DNA of 64,000 nt, taken from positions 61,528,108 to 61,592,107 of the forward strand of contig OX393577.1 in NCBI GenBank assembly GCA_947652605.1. The letters are read 5' to 3'. The notes beneath the pieces were generated by a model. That model did no database searches, had not been told where the DNA came from, and saw only the letters and a program-made list of their open reading frames with translations. The position numbers and the translations under genes are program-made. Positions 43,076 to 53,605 of the stretch are shown piece after piece. Numbering within the stretch: the first letter of the stretch is position 1; each line of letters opens with the position of its first letter. Origin of the DNA: Elmis aenea (Eukaryota; Arthropoda; Insecta; Coleoptera; Elmidae).

Positions 43076-46000
43076 AATCGTATACCGTGTCATTCTGGCT
43101 TAATAAATCAAAAGTAGCATTTTTTTGAAGTATTTAATTGTTTTTTTAATTTAAAAAAATTTCAATAAGTTTCGTATTTAAATTTTGTTATTGCATAAAG
43201 AGTAATATAAGGTAGATTAAAAATAAAATACACTAGGAGAATCCCAATATGGTAATACGGCTAAGTAAAATGAAGACTGTTAGCTGTTCCAAGTCTCCTA
43301 CAATCAATTTTTTTCATACAAAGTACTGAATGTCTATATGGAACAGATTGTAATATTATGGGATTTAAAAAAATAAATATTCGAGGCACACCATATACTT
43401 GACTATTTTAGCAGCAAAGAAATTGCCTAAATTAGGATGTATGTGGGTTCAAAATTTAAACATGAAAAGAAAATTGGAAGATTTTAAAAAATACAACTTT
43501 AAAGACCTTTTTTGACGACTTAAAAATGATCACAGATGAATTTTCTGAGTATTGTGAAAAAAGAAACATATATATTTAAAAATCATTAAGGTTGATCAAG
43601 ATGGTACCGATGTTTTACAACATTACAACAGGTAAATGAAATGCAATGAAAAAATTAATTCTTGTGTTTACGGAAAACACAATAAAATGTATTTGAATTC
43701 TATTGATTAAAATCTTAGCCATTGCTAACGAGTCGCTATATCTGAATATATATTACTATTTTATTAATCAGATGCATAATAATATAGTAAAAAACTAAGG
43801 AATATTCATGTATTTAAATGCAGCGAGTTATTAAGAGAATGAGTCATTGCTATTAAGCGAAACGGAAGGTACTTAAGCACGTCTGAGGTAAAGTTTTTCA
43901 CAACGACGCTTTATTTTATGTTCGCAAGTAACACCATGACAACAAGTGCACTGCATTTGTTCAAGCGGCTCAAGTTGTCTTTTGTTTTATTCTGCTCCAT
44001 GAGGATATTGTACTACAGACGTCGACAACTTAATGATCAAGCGCCACTTCTTTAATTTAAGGGGTCTATTAAAAAACAAAAACTATAAATGAATTCTTAA
44101 ATTAAGAAACGCGAGTTAAGCAGAATTCATTGAGAATAAGAAACACAGTTAACACACTTTAATATTTTATTTCAAATATGTTTGAAGTAATTCCCTGGGA
44201 TGTCACAACTTGGGGGGCGCAAGGGGTGCACCGCCCCCGAACGGCCAATTTTTAGGAATGTAGAGGAATTAATAAATAATATATTTAACAGTCATCGAAA
44301 ATTATTTCAAGTTTCTTGGTTGATGCTTGGAAGAAATGGATACAGGACAAGGGAACGCTTGAAAACCAAAAGGAGATTGAAAAGAAGAAGGTTGTTGTAT
44401 GTCAATTAATCCAAAAATGTGATACAGTAGGTTTGTCCCAACAAGCGATTTAAAACCAATTAATGAACTGGGTTATTCGCTTGCGTGTACTATGTACTAA
44501 TAAATATATCGGCCAGTATTAGCCGTTGTTGGAACGCTTTTACGACTGACCTAACTGTAAATGACATTTGTGTCTATTGGGTATTCTTAGAAATGTGCGT
44601 ATCGCAAGGGTAATCACCTTAAGAATCGGGTACTAAATGGGATTGGGAGGGCGATGCATAGCTACCTGAGCTCACGTTAGTTATAAACAGCGCATGCGTG
44701 TAAAATCCAAGCGCTAGTACATGCCTTCATTCACGTACTGTTTTTACCGTACACTGACTACGTCATGTATTAATTTTGTAACAGTTGGATCAGCCGACTG
44801 ACCGTCCGGTGAACAATCAGAGACTGTGCTGGAACGCAATAACGTTACTGCGCAGAATCCTGATAGTACATTGGATCGTACATAGCCTTGTTGGAACAAA
44901 TCTAGTATTACCAAACATAACAGGAATACTGCAAGAACTTCACATTTATAAGCTTAGATCTGATGATGAATCAAAAAAAAAAATTAGAAGCCGATTTTGT
45001 TTTTGCTAAGGCAATTGATTGCGACAAAGAATTAAAAATCAGACAATAACTTCTTTTCTCGCAAATGTCGCAAAAATTAATCAAAAGTCAGATAAGCACC
45101 GCGGATGCTCTGCTACTTTTATTTTGGTTTTTATGTAGTAACTATTTATCGGTGAAATACAGGATAGAATAGTTTTAGAAGTTTAATGTTTGGGCTAAAG
45201 TTTAGGCCAAAAATCTGATGCAACGTACAAGAGTTGTAGAGAAAATAACAAAGTCGTTTATTTTGGTTTGTCTGTATTTAATCACGCTAAAGAGACTGGA
45301 TAATTATTCGAATAAGATGCAGATGTGGCAAAAAAATAACTTCGAACAGGTAAATTTTATTTGTTTTGATTATACACTCTATGGTTGAAGCTCAACTACA
45401 TTATAAAAGTAAATTAATTTGAGTTTTATTGCCTTATTTCAAATTCATTCCGGTTAAAGTAAGCTTTTGACTATCTAATTGTGCAATGATATTGTGGTAT
45501 TTTAGCTGGAATTTAAAACCCTCGATACGGTTATGAAAATATTTTGTTTCAAGGAAGCCCGCTATATTGCTTTATGCCCAGAATAACATATCTAGTTAAC
45601 TTAAAACGCAATGAACTACTGCAATTTTGCCACAAAGTGGTTTCCAGAAATAATTTGTTTTACGTTAAATAAAAGAAAACCGAACGGAAGAAGATGTAAG
45701 GATAATGATCTGAGAAATTTAATATTTTTCGTGAAAAATTGTTATTCATGTCTACAGAATTTGTAGTAGAGAAACATTTTGAAAAGGAAATTTAATTAGA
45801 TTTGCAGTGGTTTTCAGATATAATTGGTGAAGAAATTGTATTCGCTACTATGTTTGCTGCGAGTTGTGGGTAATTGCATGTTGTAAAGTCTGAATCAAGC
45901 TCACTGAGATGATTCCAAAGAATTTTTAAAGCAAGACTTAAGCTATAGGTACAACTCTTTCAGAGAACATATAAAGAGCTAACCTATAAAAAAACGTGAA

Positions 46001-46351
46001 ATGATTCGAATGAAAAATAATTCCAATCAATTTTTGAAAATTATTCGGGTTGTCTTTGTTTTGCTTATTGTCAAGTTGCGTTAGGCACTAACATGAAAAA
46101 TTTGCAATTACACAGCGAATTAAAAAGTAAATTTTTTCATAAACAGTTCTTTATAATTCAACATTTCCTTTTTGTTTGTACACTCGAACATTTTAAGAAA
46201 TATAATAAATAAACAGGAGCATTACATTCGTGAATTACAACTGATTTCGTTTGTTATAAGAGTTGGAGCGTTGGTTTAACTTTGACAAAGTTGCTCTATT
46301 TTTGCAGATCAATTGCTCTGTTCTCGTTACTGCAACTAGTCTTAAAATTAA
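43076..46351. other. No confident gene; AT-rich spacer with one dispersed repeat
   Basis: No gene recognised. It contains the dispersed repeat 44806-44900 (listed) and a GC-rich patch at 44205-44240 (GGGGGGCGCAAGGGGTGCAC). A frame after it reads VDAWKKWIQDKGTLENQKEI and continues for about 60 codons to a stop; I cannot assign it. Confidence 0.4.
44806..44900. repeat. ~95-bp dispersed repeat, copy B
   Basis: Partner of 2934-3028. In this copy the sequence between CTGTGCTGGAAC and ACTGCGCAG is GCAATAACGTT instead of CCGATATCGAT; the rest is nearly identical. Confidence 0.6.
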
Positions 46352-46467
46352 GGTTGACAAGGAAGTAGATTCGGCCTGTCTTTAAATAATAAGCGTATAC
46401 TGTATAAGCAAAGTCTAAACCAGGGGTGGCCAACTCAAATGATCTTGCGGGCCACTTTGGAAATGCA

Positions 46468-47706
46468 CAGTGGCGGATCTTGATTTTGTGGGGCCCCAGG
46501 CACAACCTGATCTGGAGGCCCCCTATTAAGATGGTTCAATAAAATGAACAATGCAGAAAAATCATAACGTTTTTTAATTTTAAAACCAACAAAAACATAA
46601 ACACAAAAATCAAATACGGAAACAAAAAAATATTCTCAGGTACCAGAAAAAAAATCACATTCCCATTTAAAAGAAAAAATCCCATCTCAGGTAAAAAAAA
46701 TCACAGTAAAATTCTGCATCATACAGTACAGGTGGTCCAAATTCGATGGGACTACAATGGGTATCTCGCTTAATAGTCAAGATAGAGAAACGGTTAAATT
46801 ACTAAAAATGTGCAGTTTTTTTAGAACAAACTCAGAACAGTTTTCAAAAATATTCTATCATTTCCGGTTTTTGAATTATTAATGAAAAACTGTTTTTTTG
46901 TTATATTTGTAATGTGTCATCTCTCCCTTATTGTTTTAATTATCGAAAAAGTTTATAAGGATTATTTTTAGATATTTTTATGTAGATTTTGATAGTAGGT
47001 ACTAAAAAAAATATTTACGCTCGCCGTTAAAAATGTATGACACAAACTCACCTTTTTTTAAATGGAAGCTATAGTTGGCTATGACCTATCTTAATTCCTT
47101 ATTTTTTCCCTTTCCAAATATATTAGGGTTGATGTATTCATTTTCAATAATACGCAAGTTACAAAGGTTTTTAAATTTTTTTAAAGATGAGAAACAAAAA
47201 GCAAGGTTGTGAAAACAAAGGAAAATCGGAAAAGATAGAATATATTTGACAACAATTCTGAGTTTGTCCCGAAAAACTGCACATTTTTGGTACATTAACC
47301 GTTTCTCTATCTTAACTATTAAGCGAGATGCCCATGTAATCCCATCGAATTTGGACTACCCTGTACAGTACATCGGCATGCAGTGCACTGTAATCAGATG
47401 CAAGCAGGGTTGCAAGCTTGCAAGTATTGGAGATTTGGAACCAAATTGGCTATCATTTTTGTTTAATTTAACATGTTTTTTTTTTTTTTAATTGGCATCA
47501 ATGGCTATTACACAATACCCACTATGAAAATAGGCTTTAGAAGATATTACAATTTGCCTACAATTATTATTTTATAATTCTCATATTAATAGACAATAAA
47601 AATTTAATTTTTGTTTTTGAGGATGACGAACCCAACGATTCTGAGGCCCCTTTTTGCCGAGGCCCGAGGCGCGCGCCTCATGCGCCTGTGCGGTAATCCG
47701 CCACTG
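46468..47706. mobile_element. hAT-type MITE (family H2) inside hAT H1
   Basis: Ends CAGTGGCGGATCTTG and, inverted, CAGTGGCGGATTACCG; exact duplication GAAATGCA outside both (46460-46467, 47707-47714). It carries its own insertion, MITE M1 at 46729-47363; without that it is 604 bp with no coding. Both subterminal regions are GC-rich (GTGGGGCCCCAGGCACAA; inverted, GGCGCATGAGGCGCGCG). A lone end of a related element is at 62693. Confidence 0.95.
46729..47363. mobile_element. Mariner-type MITE M1, innermost nested element
   Basis: Ends CAGG-TGGTCCAAATTCGAT (one G lost from CAGGG) and, inverted, CAGGGTAGTCCAAATTCGAT; TA on both sides (46727-46728, 47364-47365). Length 635 bp and colinear with 24098-24724. 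It is the youngest insertion of the stack, since it interrupts H2. Confidence 0.9.
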
Positions 47707-47972
47707 GAAATGCATCATAACTCCGCGGGCTACATATAAAATTATATAGATTTAGATACACTAAAGAAATTTTTTTGGAGTGAAAAATTGAAACATTATG
47801 AGTTATTATTATTGTGTTTACTATTATTCTTACATGTAAACATAGATAATATTATAATAATGATACTAAACGTATATTGTAACGAAATGTATAACACTAA
47901 AAATTAAATATAAAAAATATATAAATATAAATGAAATTAGAAAAATGAAATCATTAAAAAATATTTATTTTA

Positions 47973-48566
47973 CTAGTGCGATATTTGTTTCTCCACTCTT
48001 TCACTTAGCTTTTGCAAATCGATCTCAATTTGGGTATTTGCACATCGTAATTGGTGTTGCAGGTTACCGTCCGTTATGTTTGAGCGTATTTTGTGTTTGG
48101 TCAATTTCATTTTCGAAAAAAACGACTCGCAGGTGTAAGTTGAACCAAAAACAACTTTTTGTACCAGATTTCTCAAATTGGAAAATTTCTCTTCTTTGAC
48201 GTAAGTGTTATAAAAATCTATTTTTGATTCTGATGTTTCAAAAATGTGTTTTAATTCAATATTGCAATGTAAGTCAACCAGTTCCATTTGGAGATATTCT
48301 GGGGCCGACTCGATTTCAACATGAAAGGGAGATAAATATATTTCAAAAATTTTGTTGTATTTGTCTAACTCTAAATTACTGAATCGGCTTTCAAAAGCAG
48401 CTGTAAGTTTTCTTATTTGTTTTGCATATTTGATGTAATCGTTACATTTTGATTTCTAAAATTCTTTCAACAATAGAAAGTGGTGGGCGTGATTACTTTT
48501 CAATTGCGATTCAAAAAACAACAATTTCTTAATTTTTGAATATATGGATGCCACTACTTTGGCCAT
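47973..48566 (-). pseudogene. hAT transposase C-terminal region, copy 2
   Basis: The same protein remnant as 42371-42970, two codons shorter (QKVVFGSTY where copy 1 has QNVVSAFGSTY) and with the same in-frame stop near its start. It ends KLSERVEKQISH. It lies in the right half of H1 copy 2, downstream of the nested H2. Confidence 0.85.
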
Positions 48567-48930
48567 TATAAAATAAATATATTTTGTAAAAGTGATGAAT
48601 CTCGCGGGCCGGAAAAATGTTCAAGGCAGGCCGCGGGTTGGCCACCCCTGGTCTAAACCTTATCTGAATTTATGGTATCCAGCTCTGGGGCTGTACCAAA
48701 CAGAGATATGAATATCTATCATTCAACAATTTCAAAGCCAGTGTGCATAGGAACATAATTGATGAACCCCGGGGCACATGGGCTTTCATCGGGTGTTAAA
48801 AGTTTCACCAACTATATCAAGAGTTGGCAAAGATTTATAAAAAAAAAAAACCTCATCATTGTGAGAATGAAGTGACCACCCTAGAAGACACTGGATCAAT
48901 AATAAGGCTCAAAAGAATTAAACCTTTTAA

Positions 48931-49200
48931 GAAAGTAGATACGCGAAAATGGGATGCAAAATGCAGATGGAGGGAAAAAGAAATAGAGGAAGACCAAGAA
49001 TAAAATGGGAAAAAGAAGTGAGGCAGAGACTAGAAGAAAAAGGAGTCAGCTGGAGAGATGTGCCACAATTAGCTAACGATAGACAGGAGTGGAGAAGCAT
49101 AACACAGAAATGGAAAAGCATACCTCGACATCGAAAGTACAAGAGGAACCGATTAAGAAGAACAAGAAGGTTAATGATATCTTCATTACAACTTCAATAA
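48931..49200 (+). pseudogene. LINE C-terminal tail fragment
   Basis: Open frame reads GKRNRGRPRIKWEKEVRQRL, EEKGVSWRDVPQLANDRQEW and RSITQKWKS, the basic tail of RTE/L1-like LINE polyproteins (GKRxRGRPRxxWxxEV...GxxWxxxxxLAxDRxxWR). The reverse transcriptase is absent. It follows directly on the Jockey tail, so one LINE end may have landed next to the other. Confidence 0.7.
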
Positions 49201-50954
49201 CGAATTCGTCCATTTTTGTAGGGTTTTTGAAGTTTTTTAATGTTGAAATCCTTACAAGGTGTGTGTTTAACAAAAAGGTATAAAGGTAATTCAATAAGCA
49301 AAAAAATATGGATAATGACCCAAAATTCTGGAGAACTGTCGGACCCCCTACGTAGACATTGCAAAATTCCAAAGAGCCCACAAGTTTTAAACAGTCGATT
49401 TGAAAAATTCTTGGCTTTAAAAACCTAAAACCAACCAAATTATTACAAAGATATTTAAAAAATTCTAGTAGCTGACAAATAACCTACTGTCCCTGCAATA
49501 TTTAATACTAATTTTCCTCATATTACAAACCTCACAACAAGATCCGAAGCCGTTCTGCGGAGTGACAATTAATACAAGTTGTTTACTGTCATTTAGTTAT
49601 TTTTTTCATTAAAAAAGCATTAAATAACTGCTACCACACACGTCGAAAAAACAGGTCTAACTACCGTGAACACGAAGTTAACAAATGAAGTCCTATTTAT
49701 TAGCCATATCCGCTACATTCCAAATATCGAATGTACATCGGATATTGCAACAACGCTAATAAAAATATTTTACGACAGGGAGCAGGCCTTGGGCCAATCT
49801 GGGCTCGCTCACAACCATCGCCATCGTTCCGCTCAACTATCGGGATTATCCACTGTACAAGTTTATGCAGTCGCGAATTCGCAGCAAAAAAATTAATAAT
49901 GAAGCTATGCAATATTTTTCATTCTTTGGAGAGATGAGTATAATTTTAAAATTTTCATAACGTTAATAGTACGGGGACTGCCTCAAATCCCCTAGGTATT
50001 TAATATCTTGTCGCTTAATTCTTTTTAGTTCCTCCTGAATGTCAACCAGAATTTATTTAAGAATTTTATAAATTACTGCGCTATTAAATTTTTATGGTGT
50101 ACTTAACAAAGCTATAATAACTGTACACCGAGTTTAAATATATTAAAATTGTATGTTTGTAAATCATTTCTTGCATCCTTTGATACATTTTCCGTTCCAA
50201 TACTTATTACCGGTGCGGCTACAAGTTTACTGTAACTTTATCGCCAATTTTACTATCACTATTGTTTCACAGAACATCCTTAAGTATCCTCCCACATTAA
50301 CTTATACGTTAATAGCCGTTTTAAAAACAAACAAAAAAGGGTATAGGTCTATAATTACCGACATAAATTCATTGTTTAATTTTAGTATCCAAACCCGTAT
50401 GACACGACGCATAATTGTTTTTATAACCCATCAAATTTACTACTGATTTTTATTACTTAGAAACAATATTAATTGTCAAAATGATATGTGGTAGCCTGCT
50501 TGTCGAAAATAAGAGAATTATGTGTGGATTTATGCATTGTGTCGTACGGCAGTGGTTCTTTAACTGCGGGACGCGCCAAATAACTGAAGGGGATCGCCAA
50601 ACATCTTAAGGGGGGCGACAAATATTTGAAGTCACCAGTATGAAACAGGACGGATTTTTCAAAACAATTAGAGGACATTTTTTGTCTTAACTGCACATTA
50701 AAGGATTGAAAAGCGGCGCAATATAAGTAAAATAAATATAATAAAAACGAAGTGAATTAAACAGAAATGCAATCAAGAATACAAAAGACATAAACATAGA
50801 CTGCTAGAAACATGGACATCTAAAGAAAATGCTTAGCTTGCAAAACTTAAAATTAGCACTCTTCTTGTCTATAGAGAAGTAGAAGTTCTAATATAATATT
50901 GTTCAAACTTAGTCTAAGGTTTACCCAATAGTAGTCCCTAGTTTGCTAATATAA
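49201..50954. other. No gene seen; one hAT-type end
   Basis: No gene recognised. At 50550 CAGTGGTTCTTTAACTGCGG followed by GACGCGCC has the form of a Charlie-like hAT end, with no partner found. Frames around 49666-49937 overlap on both strands and look like chance. Confidence 0.45.
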
Positions 50955-50956
50955 TA

Positions 50957-52243
50957 AAGGGTTTTCCAATAAGAATGATATGATTTTTAAATGAAATTTT
51001 AACCATGGTTAAGATGTTATAAATGTCATTAGTTGTCATTTGTATTGACTATACCCTGACAATTCATCATGGTTAAATACACCCTTCAAGAACGTTTGGT
51101 TATTATCCAAAAGTTTTATGAAAACAGACGTTCTTTTGTAAACACTCAACGTGCACTTCGCGAAGACTATGGTCCACATAATCGCCCTTCTGTGCTTGCT
51201 ATTCGTAGAATCGTTGAAAAATTTGAAAGGGATTTTACTCTTTGCGATGCGAAAACACCAACAAGACGTCGAAATGCAAGAAGTGAAGAGAACATTGCTG
51301 CTGTAAGAGATAGTGTTAAAGAGGTTCCAAATTTATCTATTTCTCGTCGTGCTCAAGAATTATGGCTCAGAAGAACGACCACGTGGCGTATTTTGCGAAA
51401 AGACTTGAATTTACACCCGTATAAAATTGTAGACTCAAGAACTGAAGTCACTCGACCATCGTAAGCGCCGTGACTTTGCTGCTTGGGCTTTAGAGCAACT
51501 TGAAACGAATTGTAATTTTGGGCATAAAATTATCTTTTCAGATTAAGCTCATTTCTGGTTGAGTGGATTTGTTAACAAACAAAATTGTCGTTTTTGGTGT
51601 GAAAACAATCCACAAGAGATTCACGAGAAGCCCTTGCATTCGCAAAAGGTCACTCTATGGTGTGGTTTATGGCATCGTGGCATCATCGGACCATTTTGTT
51701 TCCAAAACGAGACGGGAGATGCAGTTACCGTGAATGGTGAGCGGTACCGGTTAATGTTACCAGATTTTTTGTGACCAAATTTAGCTCAAATTGATTTAGA
51801 GGACATGTGATGCCACATGTCACACTGCTAATGCCACTATAGACCTATTGCAAGAACAGTTTGGTGAAAGGATAATTTCAAGAAATGCAACTGTTAGTTG
51901 GCCTCCAAGAAGTTGTGATTTAACTCCTTTAGATTACTTCTTGTGGGGTTATTTGAAATCTAGGGTCTATGCAAACAAACCAAGAACCCTTGATGAATTA
52001 CAATTATACATCGAACGCTGCATTCGTGACATTAGGCCCGAGTTCTTGCACAAAGTTCTCGAAAATTGGGTTAAACGAATCCGCTCGTGTGCACAGAGTC
52101 GAGGTGGACACTTAAGTGACGTGTTATTCAAAACATAATGTTATATGCTGTGCTTCAAAATAATATAACAAGTTTGTTTGTATCTCAAATAGTTTTTATT
52201 TTATTGTATTGTAAAATCATATCGTTCTTAATGGAAAACCCTT
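50957..52243 (+). mobile_element. Mariner-like element (DD41D type), full length, inactive
   Basis: Both ends are present: AAGGGTTTTCCAATAAGAAT and, inverted, AAGGGTTTTCCATTAAGAAC, continuing as GATATGATTTT in both (about 31 bp, two or three mismatches). TA flanks both (50955-50956, 52244-52245). Length 1287 bp, the normal size of a complete mariner. The transposase starts 112 bp inside the left end and stops 105 bp before the right end. Damage is confined to a few points, so this is the youngest autonomous-type element here. Confidence 0.95.
51069..52138 (+). pseudogene. Mariner-like (DD41D) transposase with few breaks
   Basis: N-terminal DNA-binding part: MVKYTLQERLVIIQKFYENR, RPSVLAIRRIVEKFERDFTL, and SISRRAQELWLRRTTTWRIL (helix-turn-helix pair). 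A frameshift near 51450 leads to FAAWALEQLETNCNFGHKII and FSD followed by a stop where Glu is expected, next to the first catalytic Asp. Then CGLWHRGIIGPFCFQNETGD. A stop near 51772 and a small deletion follow where FQQDGATCHT should be; DATCHTANATI survives. The last part has WPPRSCDLTPLDYFLWGYLK with the third Asp and RDIRPEFLHKVLENW. Spacing of the last two Asps is 40-41. The start at 51069 fits family length (about 350 aa). Confidence 0.9.
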
Positions 52244-52313
52244 TATAAGTAGGTGCACTAATTATTAACGTGCACACTACCGCACAGTCTCTGCTTTTAA
52301 ACTTTTGCTTAAA

Positions 52314-53605
52314 CTAACTCAAAAGGTTTAAACCTTTTGTCTTCTTACTAATCCCGTAGTGTCCACTGTCGTCCAGGAGTTGGATCGCCTCGACGTTTAC
52401 ATGTTGATGGAGCCTTTCTTCGTGGCTCTTGGTAAACTTCTTAATGGTGTTGGTCACAGTGTCCATGTGGAGGTCCCGATGTATGTCACTTTTTCTGCAA
52501 TACCAAGGTGCATCAGCTATGTTCCTTAGTGTTATGTTCTGGAATCTTTGGATGATCAGAATATTACTTTGTTTGGTGCATCCCCATAGCCGTATCCCAT
52601 GTGTCCATACAGGCTTTAACATTTACTTGTAAAGCAAAAGTTTATTATGTAGGGAGAGAAAGGAATTTCTTCCGATCAGCCAATGCATTTTTTTAAAATT
52701 TGATACCTATTTTTCCCCTTTTTTGACATGAGCCTTGCAGCGTAGCTTAGCGTCCATTGTAATACCAAGTATTTTGCTGTGTTGGAGTATGGAATTTGTT
52801 TATTATTTAAGATTATTGGTACATGTTCAATTTTCTTGTTGGTAAAATTGACATGTACTTAGTTTCGTTTAACTTTATACGCCATGTTTTTGTCCAGTTG
52901 TTGATCTGATTGGCAGCTGCTTGTAATTTTTCGGATGATTCTATATTGTTTCTTCCTACTGCTAAAATAACCGTGCCGTCGGCAAAGGTCGCTATAATTT
53001 TGTTTTCTAACTTTGAAATATCACAAGTATACAATGGGTATAGGACCGGACCTAGTACGCTTCCTTGTGGAACTCCTGCTTTAATTTATTTAAGTTCTGA
53101 ATAACATTCTTCTTGCTTTATTCTGAAGTGTCTCTCTGAGATGTAGGACTGAAGAATTTGGGAATATTGTTTTGGGAGGAGCGATCTTAGTTTATAATTT
53201 AAACCATCATGCCACATTTGTCGAAAGCCTGCGCTACGTTTAGAAAGATAGTGGAACAAACTTTTTTTCTTCTGGGGCTTTTTCTATGACATTCGTAATT
53301 CTATGTACTTGGTCAATCGTTGAATGTTTATTTCTAAATCCAAATTGATGAGAGGGAATTCGTTTTTTGTCTTCTATTATCAGTTTCATTCTTTTGAGCA
53401 ACAGCTTTTCGAACAGTTTAGATACAACAGGCAATGATGAGATTGGCCTGTAAGATGAAACTTCATGGAAAGGTTTCCCTAATTTAGGGATCATAATCAC
53501 CTCTGCAACTTTCCACAGCCTAGGTAGGTACATACTTGAGCCTAAAGGCAGCATTTATTAGGGTGGCCAGTTTTACTATGGCTTTTCTTGGTCTAAAATC
53601 ATTTT
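52314..53605 (-). pseudogene. Jockey-type LINE ORF2, 3' half
   Basis: Motifs in order on the minus strand: PRKAIVKLATLINAAFRLKY, LWKVAEVIMIPKLGKP, SYRPISSLPVVSKLFEKL, IPSHQFGFRNKHSTIDQVHR, a stretch equivalent to QAFDKVWHDGLNYKLRSLLP, QSYISERHFRIKQEECYSEL, stop, GVPQGSVLGPVLYPLYT, TFADGTVILAVGRN, NNWTKTWRIKLNETKYM, AKYLGITMDAKLRCKAHVKK, WLIGRNSFLSLHNKLLLYK, stop, PVWTHGIRLWGCTKQSN and LRNIADAPWYC. The catalytic FADD box reads FADG, so even without the stops it would be inactive. About two frameshifts and three stops; the endonuclease domain is missing. It is the best-preserved Jockey sequence in the window. Confidence 0.9.

Larger units (their letters stand above)
46421..48650 (-). mobile_element. 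hAT element copy 2 (family H1), carrying nested elements
   Basis: Same family as 42065-43067: ends CAGGGGTGGCCAACTCAAAT and, inverted, CAGGGGTGGCCAACCCGCGG. Exact duplication GTCTAAAC on both sides (46413-46420, 48651-48658). It sits in a Jockey LINE and itself contains hAT H2 at 46468-47706. Without that insertion it would be 983 bp, close to copy 1. The two copies are very similar over the shared part, with small indels. Confidence 0.95.
46352..48925 (+). pseudogene. Jockey-type LINE C-terminus, split by nested hAT
   Basis: Left piece (to 46420) reads RFGLSLNNKRILYKQSLN; the right piece (from 48659) continues LI, stop, IYGIQLWGCTKQ, and later NIIDEP, then HHCENEVTTLEDTGSIIRLK and RIKPFK. 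These match WLIGRxSxLSLxNKxLLYKxxxKPIWTYGIQLWGC and the C-terminus in 52314-53605. Removing 46421-48658 (hAT plus one copy of its duplication) rejoins the frame exactly, which proves the insertion history. The stop stands where Trp is expected (TGA for TGG). It is followed at once by another LINE tail (48931). Confidence 0.8.

Noticed and set aside
44200..44409. 69-codon Arg/Lys-rich frame after a GC-rich patch, as a gene start
   Set aside because: No family resemblance, no splice or promoter context that I can support, and the neighbouring frame is equally open.
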